From Dyadobacter frigoris (GTDB taxonomy: Bacteria > Bacteroidota > Bacteroidia > Cytophagales > Spirosomataceae): DNA of 64,000 nucleotides. The translations under genes and the position numbers were made by a program. The stretch's first letter is position 1, and each line of letters begins with the position of its first letter. Positions 44,120 to 53,693 of this stretch are shown piece after piece. Where the stretch lies: positions 62,001 to 126,000 of the forward strand of contig NZ_SZVO01000019.1 of assembly GCF_005280585.1 (NCBI RefSeq). The letters run 5' to 3'. The notes under the pieces were generated by a model. It was not told where the DNA came from. It searched no databases and saw nothing but the letters and a program-made list of their open reading frames with translations.

Positions 44120-46999
44120 TTAATGTGCCTCCAGCCAGTTGGCTCCGATACCAATACCTGTTTCCATTTTAACCTTTAATGGAATAGCGGTACGCATAAG
44201 TTCGTCTACCTTTTCTTTCAGGAAATCAACTTCATCACGATGCACATCAAAAACAAGTTCATCATGGACTTGTAAGATCATACGGGATCTTAGCTTTTCG
44301 TTTTTGATAAAATCGTGAATGTTAATCATCGCGACTTTTATCATATCTGCCGCAGAACCTTGTATGGGTGCATTAATCGCATTTCGCTCAGCAAAGCCGC
44401 GGTTCGTTTGGTTGCGGGAATTGATATCCGGCAGATATCTTCTTCTTCCTAAAATGGTTTGTACATAATGAAGATCACGCGCGTCAAGAACCACGCGGTC
44501 CATGTATTGCTTTACAGCCGGGAATTCTTCAAAATAAGATTTTATAATTTCAGAAGCTTCACCACGAGGTATTGCAAGCCTTTGTCCAAGACCAAAGGCA
44601 GAAATACCATAAATGATACCGAAGTTGACCATTTTCGCTTTGCGCCGCATATCAGAAGTCACATCCGCCAGGTCAACTTTGAATACTTTACTAGCCGTTG
44701 TAGCATGAATATCCCTGCCTTGGTTAAAGGCTTCGATCATACTGGTATCTTCACTGAACGCTGCCATTATACGCAATTCAATCTGTGAATAATCCGCTGA
44801 TAAAATCTGAAAATCATCATTATCCGGAATGAATGCCTTGCGGATTTCCCGTCCTCTCGGCGTGCGGATTGGAATGTTTTGAAGATTGGGATTTGTTGAA
44901 CTTAATCGCCCCGTTGCCGCAACTGCCTGATTATATGAGGTATGAATTCTTCCGGTACGTGGACTTACCAGCGTTGGCAATGCATCCACGTAGGTCGATT
45001 TCAACTTTTGAAGCTCGCGGTAATCCAGAATTTTTCGTGCAATTTCAAACTGCCCTTCCAGCTCCGAAAGTATTTCTTCGCCGGTAGCATATTGTCCGGT
45101 TTTGGTTTTCTTTGGTTTGTCAATCAGTTTCATTTTATCAAACAAAACCTCACCCAATTGTTTGGGAGAACCAATGTTGAACGACTGACCTGCAATTTCA
45201 AAAATTTCAGATTCCGTTTTACGTAAATCACCTTCCAATACCAATGACATATCAGCCAAAGCACCAATGTCAAGTCTTACACCTTTATTTTCCATCGCAG
45301 CCAAAACCTGAACCAAAGGCATTTCTACATTTTGGAATAACTTTTCAGCATTGTATTTAGGAAGCTCTTTAACAAAAATATTATTAAGCTGTAAAGTGAT
45401 GTCAGCGTCTTCTCCTGCATACTGCGTTGCTTCGGGAATAGAAACGTCACGCATATTTCCCTGTTTCACACCTTTTTTTCCTATTAAAGATGTAATGGAG
45501 ACCGGCTCATAATTCAGGTAAGTTTCCGCCAGAATATCCATTCCATGACGTTTGTCCGGTTCCAGCAGATAATGTGCAAGCATAGTATCCTGCAACTTTC
45601 CTTTTACTTCAATATTATAATTTTTCAATACCAGAATATCATACTTTACATTCTGACCAATTTTCTCAATATTTTCATTTTCAAAAACTTCCCTGAAATA
45701 TTCCACGATTTCCTGCGCAATCACTTTATCGGCTGGAACCGGCACGTAGAAAGCCTCGCCCGGAAGATAGGCAAAAGATAATCCCACCAGTTCAGCATCA
45801 ATTGTTTCCAGTGCCGTTGTTTCAGTATCAAAACAAAAAGCAGATTGAAGGCTCAGATAATGTGCCAGACTTTTTAAAGTTTCAGGTGTGTCAACTGTAT
45901 GATATCTGTGGAAAGTATTGTCAATCGTCTTTTTTGCAAGAAGTGGAATATCAGATTCTTCTCCTTCAAAATTACCAGATGAGGAAGCTTCAAAATTTGT
46001 AATATCGGTTGTTTGCTGTGTTATAACGGTTTCTGCAACAGCATTTCCAAACAAATCATACTGACCTTTTTTGTCAACAACTTTTGTCTGCGGAGCCGGA
46101 GCGGAGGCCATCGCGCTATCATTCCCTAAAATCCGCTGACGAAGTGTTTTAAATTCCAGTTCATCAAATAATGCATTGACTTTATCGCGATTTGCTCCGC
46201 AAATAGTGAGGTCTTCTGCATCAAAAGGCACAGGAACTTGTATGTCGATCGTAGCCAGTCTTTTGCTCAAAAGTGCCTGTGCGCCATGTTTACGTACTTT
46301 TTCACCCAATTTTCCTTTTATTTCATCCGCATGAACAAGAAGATTTTCTATCGTATCATATTCAGCAATAAGCTTTTGTGCTGTCTTTTCTCCTACGCCC
46401 GGAATACCCGGAATATTATCAACTGCATCACCCATCAACCCAAGCATATCAATAACCTGGTCAATACGTTTGATTTGCCAGCGTTCCAATATTTCATTGA
46501 TGCCAAGTTTTTCCGCGCCTTTGCCCATGAACGCAGGCTTATATATATGTACATGTTCCTCTACAAGCTGGCCAAAATCCTTGTCGGGCGTCATCATGAA
46601 AACTTCGAAATTTGCTTTGGAAGCTTCCTTTGCGATGGTGCCAATAATATCGTCGGCTTCAAAACCATCCAGAATCAAAATTGGAATACACATGGCATCC
46701 AATAATTTCTTTACATAAGGAATGGCTATACTGATATCCTCTGGCTGTGCTTCGCGCTGCGCTTTGTAAGCAGGATATTCAATATGCCGGAAAGTGGGTG
46801 CAGAAGTATCAAAAGCTACACCGATGTGCGTTGGTTTTTCCTTTTGCAAAACTTCCAGCAAGGTATTTGTAAAACCAAATACCGCACTGGTATTCAGCCC
46901 TTTTGAAGTAATTCTGGGCGCTTTGATAAAGGCAAAATGAGCACGGTAAATCAACGCCATGGCGTCGAGCAAAAATAGCTTCTGGGTGGGTTTCTCCAT
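44120..46999 (-). CDS. polA: DNA polymerase I
   Basis: A 959-residue family A polymerase with all three domains. The N-terminal 5'-3' exonuclease (residues 1-300) starts LFLLDAMALIYRAHFAF and has GFEADDIIGTIA and a helix-hairpin-helix GIPGVGEKTAQKL. The 3'-5' proofreading domain keeps its Asp-x-Glu (CFDTETTALE, about residue 393) and a later YAGEDADITLQL motif, so proofreading looks intact. The polymerase domain has motif A (SADYSQIELR), motif B (RRKAKMVNFGIIYG) and motif C (QVHDELVFD). It removes primers and fills gaps in replication and repair. Single gene. Confidence 0.97.
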   Translation of the reverse strand: MEKPTQKLFLLDAMALIYRAHFAFIKAPRITSKGLNTSAVFGFTNTLLEVLQKEKPTHIGVAFDTSAPTFRHIEYPAYKAQREAQPEDISIAIPYVKKLLDAMCIPILILDGFEADDIIGTIAKEASKANFEVFMMTPDKDFGQLVEEHVHIYKPAFMGKGAEKLGINEILERWQIKRIDQVIDMLGLMGDAVDNIPGIPGVGEKTAQKLIAEYDTIENLLVHADEIKGKLGEKVRKHGAQALLSKRLATIDIQVPVPFDAEDLTICGANRDKVNALFDELEFKTLRQRILGNDSAMASAPAPQTKVVDKKGQYDLFGNAVAETVITQQTTDITNFEASSSGNFEGEESDIPLLAKKTIDNTFHRYHTVDTPETLKSLAHYLSLQSAFCFDTETTALETIDAELVGLSFAYLPGEAFYVPVPADKVIAQEIVEYFREVFENENIEKIGQNVKYDILVLKNYNIEVKGKLQDTMLAHYLLEPDKRHGMDILAETYLNYEPVSITSLIGKKGVKQGNMRDVSIPEATQYAGEDADITLQLNNIFVKELPKYNAEKLFQNVEMPLVQVLAAMENKGVRLDIGALADMSLVLEGDLRKTESEIFEIAGQSFNIGSPKQLGEVLFDKMKLIDKPKKTKTGQYATGEEILSELEGQFEIARKILDYRELQKLKSTYVDALPTLVSPRTGRIHTSYNQAVAATGRLSSTNPNLQNIPIRTPRGREIRKAFIPDNDDFQILSADYSQIELRIMAAFSEDTSMIEAFNQGRDIHATTASKVFKVDLADVTSDMRRKAKMVNFGIIYGISAFGLGQRLAIPRGEASEIIKSYFEEFPAVKQYMDRVVLDARDLHYVQTILGRRRYLPDINSRNQTNRGFAERNAINAPIQGSAADMIKVAMINIHDFIKNEKLRSRMILQVHDELVFDVHRDEVDFLKEKVDELMRTAIPLKVKMETGIGIGANWLEAH

Positions 47000-47150
47000 A
47001 AGATTCTTTTATAAACGAAAATCAAAGATAATGTAACGCAGACTATTTTGTCACTTCCTGACGTAAATGCGGGTCAAATTTTGCTTATGATTCTGCAAAT
47101 TGGCATCTTCGCCTTATTTTTTAGGCAAGACTTATCAGTAATTAGAGAAA

Positions 47151-47708
47151 ATGGAAGCAATGAAAAAACAATTTACGTTAGCAGTTTTGTGTTTTGGTTT
47201 GATAATGATGCAGGCTTGTAAAGGACCGGAAGGCCCAGCTGGGCCAGCGGGCGTGGGAACAACAGGTGCTACCGGAGCAACTGGCGCGGCAGGAGCGGCA
47301 GGAACAGCCAATGTATTTTATTCAAGCTGGGCAGCTGCCGGCGCATGGACTGGAATAAATTTTAACAGTGTTCAACGTTCTTATATTGATATTCCGGTTG
47401 CGCGTATCACACAGGATGTTCTCGATAAAGGTGTTGTACTAGTTTATGCAAAACTGAACCTGGGAGATACCCAGATCCGCCAGCTTCCGGTAACTGTTAA
47501 ATCAGGTTTTACAGAGGAATTGATCGATTTTTCGCTGGCATTGAACACATTAAGAATTTGGTCAACTCCCTTTGATGGAAATGCACAGCCATCAGCAACG
47601 TATCAATTTCGTTATGTGGTAATCCCTGGCGGACAAGCGATTCGTATGATGAATTATGAAAACCTGTCTTATGAAGATGCTGTGAAATTGTTTAATATCC
47701 AGGATTGA
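47151..47708 (+). CDS. Collagen-like lipoprotein
   Basis: A 185-residue protein; the start may be this ATG or the one 9 bases on (MKKQFTLAV). The signal ends at a lipobox (IMMQAC). It is followed at once by Gly-X-Y triplets (GPEGPAGPAGVG, then GATGATGAAGAAGTA), about ten in total, giving a short collagen-like stalk. The remaining 130 residues are a beta-rich globular head (WTGINFNSVQRSYIDIPVAR; YQFRYVVIPGG), as in a common Bacteroidota surface lipoprotein type. Function unknown. Divergent from polA, followed by a terminator. Confidence 0.8.
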   Translation: MEAMKKQFTLAVLCFGLIMMQACKGPEGPAGPAGVGTTGATGATGAAGAAGTANVFYSSWAAAGAWTGINFNSVQRSYIDIPVARITQDVLDKGVVLVYAKLNLGDTQIRQLPVTVKSGFTEELIDFSLALNTLRIWSTPFDGNAQPSATYQFRYVVIPGGQAIRMMNYENLSYEDAVKLFNIQD

Positions 47709-47748
47709 AACCTGATTTTAAATAAGCAGAAGATTAGCTGAAAATATA

Positions 47749-47790
47749 AAAGCTGCCGTTCGTATCACGTGGACCGGCAGCTTTCTTTTT
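47749..47790 (+). terminator. Intrinsic terminator after collagen-like gene
   Basis: A 10-bp perfect stem (47749-47758 with 47775-47784) capped by a 16-base loop and followed by a T-rich run, 41 bases past the stop. Confidence 0.8.
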
Positions 47791-47811
47791 TGTTTTTAAC
47801 CCCAAATTATT

Positions 47812-49962
47812 ATGCAAAAACGAATTATTTTACTCATTTTCGCCGTTATCTTTTTTTCCTGTAACCATAGTAAAGAAGTGAATCAAATATACAAGTGGCC
47901 TGATGTAAAACCTCCTGTTGCAGATCAAAAACCGCACGAAACGGGAATGCACGGTGATAAAAGAAATGATGAATATTACTGGATGGCTGATTTTTTTACC
48001 AAGGGGCCTGATAGTGACAAGGTAGTGGAGTATCTGAAAGCAGAAAACGGGTACACAGATACGATGATGGCTGCCACAAAACAATTTCAGACGAACCTTT
48101 TCGGTGAAATGAAAGGACGGATTAAGGAGAAAGATGAATCTGTTCCGGTCTTTAAAAACGGTTTTTTCTATTATACCAGAAGTGAGGAAGGAGAACAGTA
48201 TTTTAAATATTGTCGTAAAAAAGGTAGGTTGGAAGCTGCTGAGGAAGTTTTGCTGGACGTTGATGTCATGGCGAAAAATCATCCTTATTACTCTGCATCC
48301 GGTTTTAATATCAGTCCGGATAATAAACTTTTGGCCTATGGAGTTGATACGGTTTCAAGACGACAATACACGATTTATGTCAAAAATCTTGAAACTGGCG
48401 AAACATTTAAGGACGCGATATTTCCAACAAGCGGCGGTTCTGTCTGGGGAAATGATAACAAAACTTTGTTTTATACGGCAACAAATCCCAAGACTTTATT
48501 AAGCGAGGAAATCAAAAGACATACGCTCGGTGATGATGATAAAAAGGATGTTGTTGTGTACAAAGAGAAGGATAACAGCAATTATATTGGCGTAGGGAAA
48601 ACCAAATCCGGGAAATATATTATCATCGGTTCATCGGCTACGGTTTCTTCGGAATACCGGATTTTGGAGGCAGATAAACCGGAAGGGAAATTTGAAGTTT
48701 TCCAGCCAAGAATGAAGGATGTTCTTTATGACATTGATCATCAGAATGATAAGTTCCTGATCGTTACCAATAAAGATGCGCTTAATTTCAAATTGATGGA
48801 GACACCGTTGAACAAGACCGGCGTTGAAAACTGGAAGGAAGTGATTCCGACAAGCAAGGATGTTTTAATTGAAGGGGTTGAAGTATTTAAAAAATTCATG
48901 GTTGTTACAGAACGGAAAAACGGTCTTCTGCAATTAAGGATTAGAAATATCGAATCAAATTCAGAATACTACGTCGATTTTGGCGAACCGGCTTATGCAG
49001 CTTACGTTGGCGCTAACCCGGAATACAATTCCGAAACATTACGTTATTATTACACTTCGCTCACTACGCCTGGTTCTACGTATGACTACGGAATGGTGTC
49101 GAAGGAAAAGCAATTGCTGAAACGCCAGGAAGTAGTGGGTGGTTATGATCCGGAACAATATGTTACGGAAAGGTTATATGCAACTTCCCATGACGGACTG
49201 AAAATTCCGGTCTCTCTGGTGTTTAAAAAAGGAACCAAACTGGAAGGAAACGCTCCGTTATTATTGTACGCTTACGGTTCGTATGGAAATAGCATGGATG
49301 CAGGTTTTAGTACAAACCGTTTGAGTTTGCTTGATCGTGGATTTATTTTTGCGATTGCGCATGTCCGGGGTGGTCAGGAAATGGGGCGTCAGTGGTATGA
49401 AGACGGAAAGTTGTTTAGGAAGAAAAATACCTTTACCGATTTTATCGATTGCGCTGAGTTTTTGATCAAACAAAAATATACTTCCACTGCTCATTTGTAC
49501 GCGGAAGGCGGAAGTGCAGGTGGTTTATTGATGGGGGCAATTTCAAATATGCGTCCGGATTTATGGCACGGTATTATCGCTGATGTTCCTTTTGTTGATG
49601 TTGTTACTACAATGCTTGACGAAAGTATTCCGTTGACTACCAATGAATTTGACGAGTGGGGGAATCCGAAAAATAAAGATTCATATGATTATATGAAGTC
49701 TTATTCTCCTTACGATAATGTTGAAAAAAAAGAGTATCCGAATATGCTGGTAACAACCGGACTTCATGACAGCCAGGTTCAGTATTTTGAACCGGCCAAG
49801 TGGGTAGCGCGTTTAAGAACACATAAAACGGATAAGAATATTTTACTGTTGCAAACTAATATGGAAGCCGGTCACGGCGGTGCTTCCGGGCGGTTTGAAT
49901 ATCTGAAAGAAATTGCCCTGCAATATTCTTTTATGTTTGCATTAGAAGGAATTGATAAGTAA
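47812..49962 (+). CDS. S9A prolyl oligopeptidase/oligopeptidase B-like serine peptidase
   Basis: A 716-residue peptidase with a lipoprotein-type export signal (IFFSC, Cys at about residue 17). The N-terminal gate is a seven-bladed propeller (about 85-430). The catalytic domain has the Ser in AEGGSAGGLLMGA, the Asp in TTGLHDSQVQY and the His in EAGHGGASGRFEY, and the family segment YGSYGNSMDAGFS. These features and WYEDGKLFRKKNTFTDF fit oligopeptidase B/S9A, which cuts short peptides after basic residues or proline. It would work in the periplasm. The cleavage preference is not readable with certainty. Confidence 0.92.
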   Translation: MQKRIILLIFAVIFFSCNHSKEVNQIYKWPDVKPPVADQKPHETGMHGDKRNDEYYWMADFFTKGPDSDKVVEYLKAENGYTDTMMAATKQFQTNLFGEMKGRIKEKDESVPVFKNGFFYYTRSEEGEQYFKYCRKKGRLEAAEEVLLDVDVMAKNHPYYSASGFNISPDNKLLAYGVDTVSRRQYTIYVKNLETGETFKDAIFPTSGGSVWGNDNKTLFYTATNPKTLLSEEIKRHTLGDDDKKDVVVYKEKDNSNYIGVGKTKSGKYIIIGSSATVSSEYRILEADKPEGKFEVFQPRMKDVLYDIDHQNDKFLIVTNKDALNFKLMETPLNKTGVENWKEVIPTSKDVLIEGVEVFKKFMVVTERKNGLLQLRIRNIESNSEYYVDFGEPAYAAYVGANPEYNSETLRYYYTSLTTPGSTYDYGMVSKEKQLLKRQEVVGGYDPEQYVTERLYATSHDGLKIPVSLVFKKGTKLEGNAPLLLYAYGSYGNSMDAGFSTNRLSLLDRGFIFAIAHVRGGQEMGRQWYEDGKLFRKKNTFTDFIDCAEFLIKQKYTSTAHLYAEGGSAGGLLMGAISNMRPDLWHGIIADVPFVDVVTTMLDESIPLTTNEFDEWGNPKNKDSYDYMKSYSPYDNVEKKEYPNMLVTTGLHDSQVQYFEPAKWVARLRTHKTDKNILLLQTNMEAGHGGASGRFEYLKEIALQYSFMFALEGIDK

Positions 49963-49963
49963 A

Positions 49964-50004
49964 AAACAAATTGCCGGGATGCTTTTGCACCCGGCAGTTT
50001 GTTT
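49964..50004. terminator. Bidirectional intrinsic terminator
   Basis: A 15-bp stem with one wobble pair (49964-49978 with 49990-50004) and an 11-base loop between the converging peptidase and carbonic anhydrase genes. Confidence 0.85.
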
Positions 50005-50019
50005 AAAATAACGCTGAGC

Positions 50020-50616
50020 TTAGTAACTAACTCCAGCCTCGGTTGCTTCTTTTACTTCAATAAGTTGTCCTGATTTTACGTCATATACAAATCCGTAAAC
50101 GGGAATATCTTTTGGTACAAGTGGATGTGATTTTATTCTTTTCACATCTTCTGTTACACTTTCTTCCAAATTTGTAAAAGTTAGAAAAGGAATAAAACGA
50201 GCTTCGTCAGATCCACCTTCTTCCTGTACATTATGCCAGCCATTTTCGTCAACAGCTGCTGTTTTTAAACTTTTTGATAAAAGATCACGAATGATTTGAT
50301 CTGTAAATAATACCATTCCACAATCGGTGTGATGGATTACAAACCATTCTTTTGTTCCCAACAATTTATGCGAAATGATTAAAGAACGAATGGCATCGTC
50401 ACTCGCACGGCCACCGGCATTTCTGATTACGTGTGCGTCTCCTTCCGCTAATCCTGCGTATTGGGCCGGATCCAGACGTGCATCCATACAAGTAAGTATA
50501 GCAAACTGTCTTGCAGGCGGAAGTGTTAACTTTGATTTATCTCCAAAATTCGAGGAGTATTTTCTGTTGGCCGAAAGTACATCCTGAAAAACCGTACTGT
50601 TTGGTAATGCTGACAT
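50020..50616 (-). CDS. Beta-class carbonic anhydrase
   Basis: A 198-residue enzyme interconverting carbon dioxide and bicarbonate in the cytoplasm. The zinc site is intact: Cys43 with Asp45 and Arg47 ([10 protein letters not shown]), then His96 and Cys99 (VIHHTDCGM). The segment [18 protein letters not shown] is typical of the short type found in Bacteroidota and Mycobacterium relatives. Single gene with a shared downstream terminator. Confidence 0.93.
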   Translation of the reverse strand: MSALPNSTVFQDVLSANRKYSSNFGDKSKLTLPPARQFAILTCMDARLDPAQYAGLAEGDAHVIRNAGGRASDDAIRSLIISHKLLGTKEWFVIHHTDCGMVLFTDQIIRDLLSKSLKTAAVDENGWHNVQEEGGSDEARFIPFLTFTNLEESVTEDVKRIKSHPLVPKDIPVYGFVYDVKSGQLIEVKEATEAGVSY

Positions 50617-50768
50617 AAGATTGTTGTTTGGAATAATGATTACTTATAGAACTGCATTATGGAAGAGCGGGTAATTTTTCAAATGTACTAATAAGAATAT
50701 TATGTATATAGAATTTATAGTCTTTTATTCTGAAATATTTTTTTCATACCAACAAGGAAAACAACAGG

Positions 50769-50809
50769 CAAAAGCGATTACGGAAATTTAATTGTCGTAA
50801 TCGCTTTTG
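50769..50809 (-). terminator. Terminator overlapping the 3' end of the FMN reductase gene
   Basis: A perfect 14-bp stem (50769-50782 with 50796-50809). The right arm encodes the last residues of the upstream reductase and the stop codon sits in the 13-base loop. Terminates the reductase mRNA in the minus direction. Confidence 0.8.
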
Positions 50810-51342
50810 TTGCTGATTTGTTCCAACAAGTTATTCAAAATCAGCTCTAATTGATTTTGAAGCACGTTGTCAGTCAGTTTTCCTTCGGGACTGATCTTCT
50901 GTTTGATATTCGGGATCGATAGATATGATTTTTCATTTTTCAGCGTGCCCAGCGCGGTTAGCGTGAGCAGGAGAGAAGCAAGCGCCTTGTCTCCGCCGGT
51001 ATTCAAAGGAGATGCGCTGATGGCGGCAACAGGTTTGTCATTAAATTCTCCCGAGGAAACCGTCCAGTCCAGGGCATTTTTTAAAACACCCGGAACACCA
51101 AATGCATACTCCGGCGTACTGAAAATTACTCCGTCCGCTTCTTTGATTTTACTTCTGAAAAGAGCCACATTTTCATTATTCTCATCAACGCCCGGGTTGA
51201 AATGCGGAAAGGTATCAAGTCCTTCTAAAATTTGAAAATCAACGGATTTAGCACTCATTTCACCTATGATTTTCAGAATATTTGTATTGGTTGAACTACT
51301 TCTCAAACTGCCGGAAATGGCTAAAATCTTAATGATTTTCAT
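50788..51342 (-). CDS. NADPH-dependent FMN reductase-family protein
   Basis: A 184-residue flavodoxin-fold reductase. The FMN phosphate loop reads ISGSLRSSSTNTNIL (residues 9-23) and a second flavin contact is STPEYAFGVPGVLKNALDW (about 94-112). Relatives reduce FMN, quinones, azo dyes or chromate with NADPH in the cytoplasm. It lies 19 bases after the gene for an unknown lipoprotein on the same strand, so they may be cotranscribed. Its C-terminus is unusual in that the coding end forms one arm of a terminator. Confidence 0.9.
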   Translation of the reverse strand: MKIIKILAISGSLRSSSTNTNILKIIGEMSAKSVDFQILEGLDTFPHFNPGVDENNENVALFRSKIKEADGVIFSTPEYAFGVPGVLKNALDWTVSSGEFNDKPVAAISASPLNTGGDKALASLLLTLTALGTLKNEKSYLSIPNIKQKISPEGKLTDNVLQNQLELILNNLLEQISNKSDYDN

Positions 51343-51361
51343 GTTTTTTAAAATTGATAAT

Positions 51362-52327
51362 TTATCTATCAGTGTTCAGATTATTCAATTCTGACATCAA
51401 ACTCTGCATATCCTGATTAATAGAACGGATTGTGGATTGTAACTGATTAAGCATGGTTGCTCTTGTATGGAGATTTTCGGCATCATAAATTCCTCCGTTT
51501 TTAAACAAAATATTAACTGTTGTACTGTCAATATCCTTATTCAGCTCAAATTTATTCCAACGGTTTTTGATGGTTTGTACTAACGGTTCTTGCTTATTAT
51601 TACTGAATCTTTTTTCTTTTAGCATATACCAGATAAAAGGCGGATAAACTGTTGATTTTTCGGGGGCAAACCAGATATCTTCCAGTACATTACGCTCATG
51701 TGTATAGCTCATTTTTTTGCCATGCGGTTTTATGGTCAACACAGCGAGTCCGGCAGAAAGAACACCACCTCCAATAGTTATTCCGTTTTGTAAACCGTTG
51801 TTGTTGACCATGACGGCAGCTACCGTTGCAAGTGCGGCAATCACGATTGAAGCGCCTGTCAAACGGGCTGTCTTTTTATCGTTCAGATCGTCCAGATAGC
51901 CTGCGAAAAGGTCTGCGCGTTCGCCTTCGCAGTCTAGTTCCGCAGCAATTCCTGAAATTTCAGTTGTTAGCAAATGCAGATGATTTTGAATTTTATTGCT
52001 GATTTCCAAACGATTTATTCGTCCGTTCAGCGTTGTATCTTTTTTTGAATCAATAAGCTGATTTACAAGAGAAAGTATACCGGTTGCATTCGCCATCAGG
52101 ATATCATGTTCGGACAATTTTCCCGATAAAGTTTTACTGTTTACCAGGATGGAATCAGTATTGTAAGAAGGTATAAACTCAGGATTGTAAGTGTACGCTA
52201 TCGTTGGGGCGCAATATTGACTGGAAACATTTAATTTTAAATGGCTGATAATGTTGGTATTGCGACATGATAAAAATTGGGAAGCAGCAATAATTACATA
52301 AATAATTCCTGATAAAGTTTTTTTCAT
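51362..52327 (-). CDS. Hypothetical lipoprotein with internal membrane segments
   Basis: A 321-residue protein. The signal ends in a lipobox-like FLSCRN (Cys about residue 21). The middle has two close hydrophobic stretches (ASIVIAALATVAAVMV and ITIGGGVLSAGLAVLTI, about residues 157-200) that could form a hairpin in the membrane. The C-terminal third is helical and ends in a coiled-coil-like stretch (MLNQLQSTIRSINQDMQSL). No family recognised. It precedes the FMN reductase by 19 bases. Confidence 0.65.
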   Translation of the reverse strand: MKKTLSGIIYVIIAASQFLSCRNTNIISHLKLNVSSQYCAPTIAYTYNPEFIPSYNTDSILVNSKTLSGKLSEHDILMANATGILSLVNQLIDSKKDTTLNGRINRLEISNKIQNHLHLLTTEISGIAAELDCEGERADLFAGYLDDLNDKKTARLTGASIVIAALATVAAVMVNNNGLQNGITIGGGVLSAGLAVLTIKPHGKKMSYTHERNVLEDIWFAPEKSTVYPPFIWYMLKEKRFSNNKQEPLVQTIKNRWNKFELNKDIDSTTVNILFKNGGIYDAENLHTRATMLNQLQSTIRSINQDMQSLMSELNNLNTDR

Positions 52328-52383
52328 TATAAAAAGATGAAGTGATTAACTCTCAATATAATAATTCATTAACTATTACGAAA

Positions 52384-52677
52384 TCAGGACGATTTCAGCT
52401 TTTTCATGAATGTTCCAAAAGCCGGAAAAAACTCCTCAAACAAAGGTGTATTTTTATTTTTGATCATCACTTCACTGAATAGTTTCAGTCCGATCGCAAA
52501 TTCGGTGGCCTGGCTTTCTTCACTAAAAAGATTCTTCTCTTTTAGAGTTTCAATGATCGCGAAAATATTGTCATGATTTTCGAAGTCAATTTCGATTGGT
52601 TCCGGTAAAATTGCGTCTTCTTTGGTGCTTGAAAGATATTGCAGATTTAACCGGTATTTGTTGGTGCGTTTTTCCAT
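52384..52677 (-). CDS. DUF3861 domain protein
   Basis: A 97-residue cytoplasmic protein. It matches the DUF3861 layout: an N-terminal NKYRLNLQYL strand, the conserved FENHDNIFAIIETLKEKNLF and then AIGLKLFSEVMIKNKNTPLF. The function of the family is unknown. It starts 41 bases after the WYL regulator, on the same strand. Confidence 0.75.
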   Translation of the reverse strand: MEKRTNKYRLNLQYLSSTKEDAILPEPIEIDFENHDNIFAIIETLKEKNLFSEESQATEFAIGLKLFSEVMIKNKNTPLFEEFFPAFGTFMKKLKSS

Positions 52678-52718
52678 TATTTAATAAATTTAACTGGATA
52701 ATTTTGGTTTAGCAGAAC

Positions 52719-53669
52719 TCAGGAAATGTTTAAGTGTTTGGCTATTTTACAAATATTTTTTTTGAGCAATTCCGTCAAGCTTGCCGGTTGCATAATCTCC
52801 CCATATTCGGCAAACATCATAAACCATCGTGAAAAACTATCCGGGTAAGCAGTCAAAAAAGTGAGTTCCATTTTATCTCCCTGACGCTTTTCGGAGATAA
52901 AACCATAGTAATATTTCTGGTTCTGGATGTAGGGCATAATGTGCCGTTCCACTTTGATTACGACTGTTTCCAGGTTTTCATATTTTGGCGCGTTCGCCAG
53001 ATATTCTTTCAATGAAGCGTGTTTCTGGCTGAATGTTTTATCAGTCAATTCAATATTATTGATCCGGTCCGTCCTGAAATTCCTGTAACTGTTTCTCAGT
53101 AAGCAATATGCGATAACATACCAGTAATTATTTTCATGATAAATTCCAACAGGTTCTATGGCTCTTTCTGTAATTTCTTCTGATGCAAAAGTAGCGTAAT
53201 TGATTTTTGCGACTTTTTTTTCAGCCACACTTTTCAGTAATATTTCGAGTGTATTGTTTAATGTTGGATTGAAAAGTGTATATCTCTGCCGGATTTCAAT
53301 ATGCTGTTCCATATCTTCCACCAGATCTTTTTCAGTACTTTTCAAAACAGCCTTTACTTTAAACATAGCTGACTGATAATGCGATTTGGTAGAAAGATCC
53401 GTAAACTTTTCCATCAGTTTTTCGGCTGTTATGAAAGTCCTGGCTTCTTCTTTTGTAAACATAACCGGCGGCAATCGGTAGCCGTCCATGATAGAATATC
53501 CTATACCGGCTTCTCCAATAATGGGGACTCCGGCCTCTGAAAGGGTATTCATATCTCTGTAAACCGTTCGGAGGCTGATCTCAAATCGTTCGGCCAAATC
53601 CTGAGCTTTTACAATTTTTCTGGATTGCAGCTGAATTAAAATGGCGGTGATACGGTCAAAACGGTTCAT
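52719..53669 (-). CDS. YafY-type HTH/WYL-domain transcriptional regulator
   Basis: A 316-residue regulator. The N-terminus is an HTH_11 winged helix (AQDLAERFEISLRTVYRDMN, about 22-41), followed by EAGVPIIGEAGIGYSI, a signature of YafY/YfjR relatives. The WYL effector-binding domain covers about 145-300 (VGIYHENNYWYVIAYC with RNFRTDRI). WYL regulators respond to nucleic acid or small ligands and may regulate stress genes. It is 24 bases downstream of the luciferase-like monooxygenase. Confidence 0.92.
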   Translation of the reverse strand: MNRFDRITAILIQLQSRKIVKAQDLAERFEISLRTVYRDMNTLSEAGVPIIGEAGIGYSIMDGYRLPPVMFTKEEARTFITAEKLMEKFTDLSTKSHYQSAMFKVKAVLKSTEKDLVEDMEQHIEIRQRYTLFNPTLNNTLEILLKSVAEKKVAKINYATFASEEITERAIEPVGIYHENNYWYVIAYCLLRNSYRNFRTDRINNIELTDKTFSQKHASLKEYLANAPKYENLETVVIKVERHIMPYIQNQKYYYGFISEKRQGDKMELTFLTAYPDSFSRWFMMFAEYGEIMQPASLTELLKKNICKIAKHLNIS

Positions 53670-53693
53670 AAGAGAGAATAGGAAAAGCAGGTT

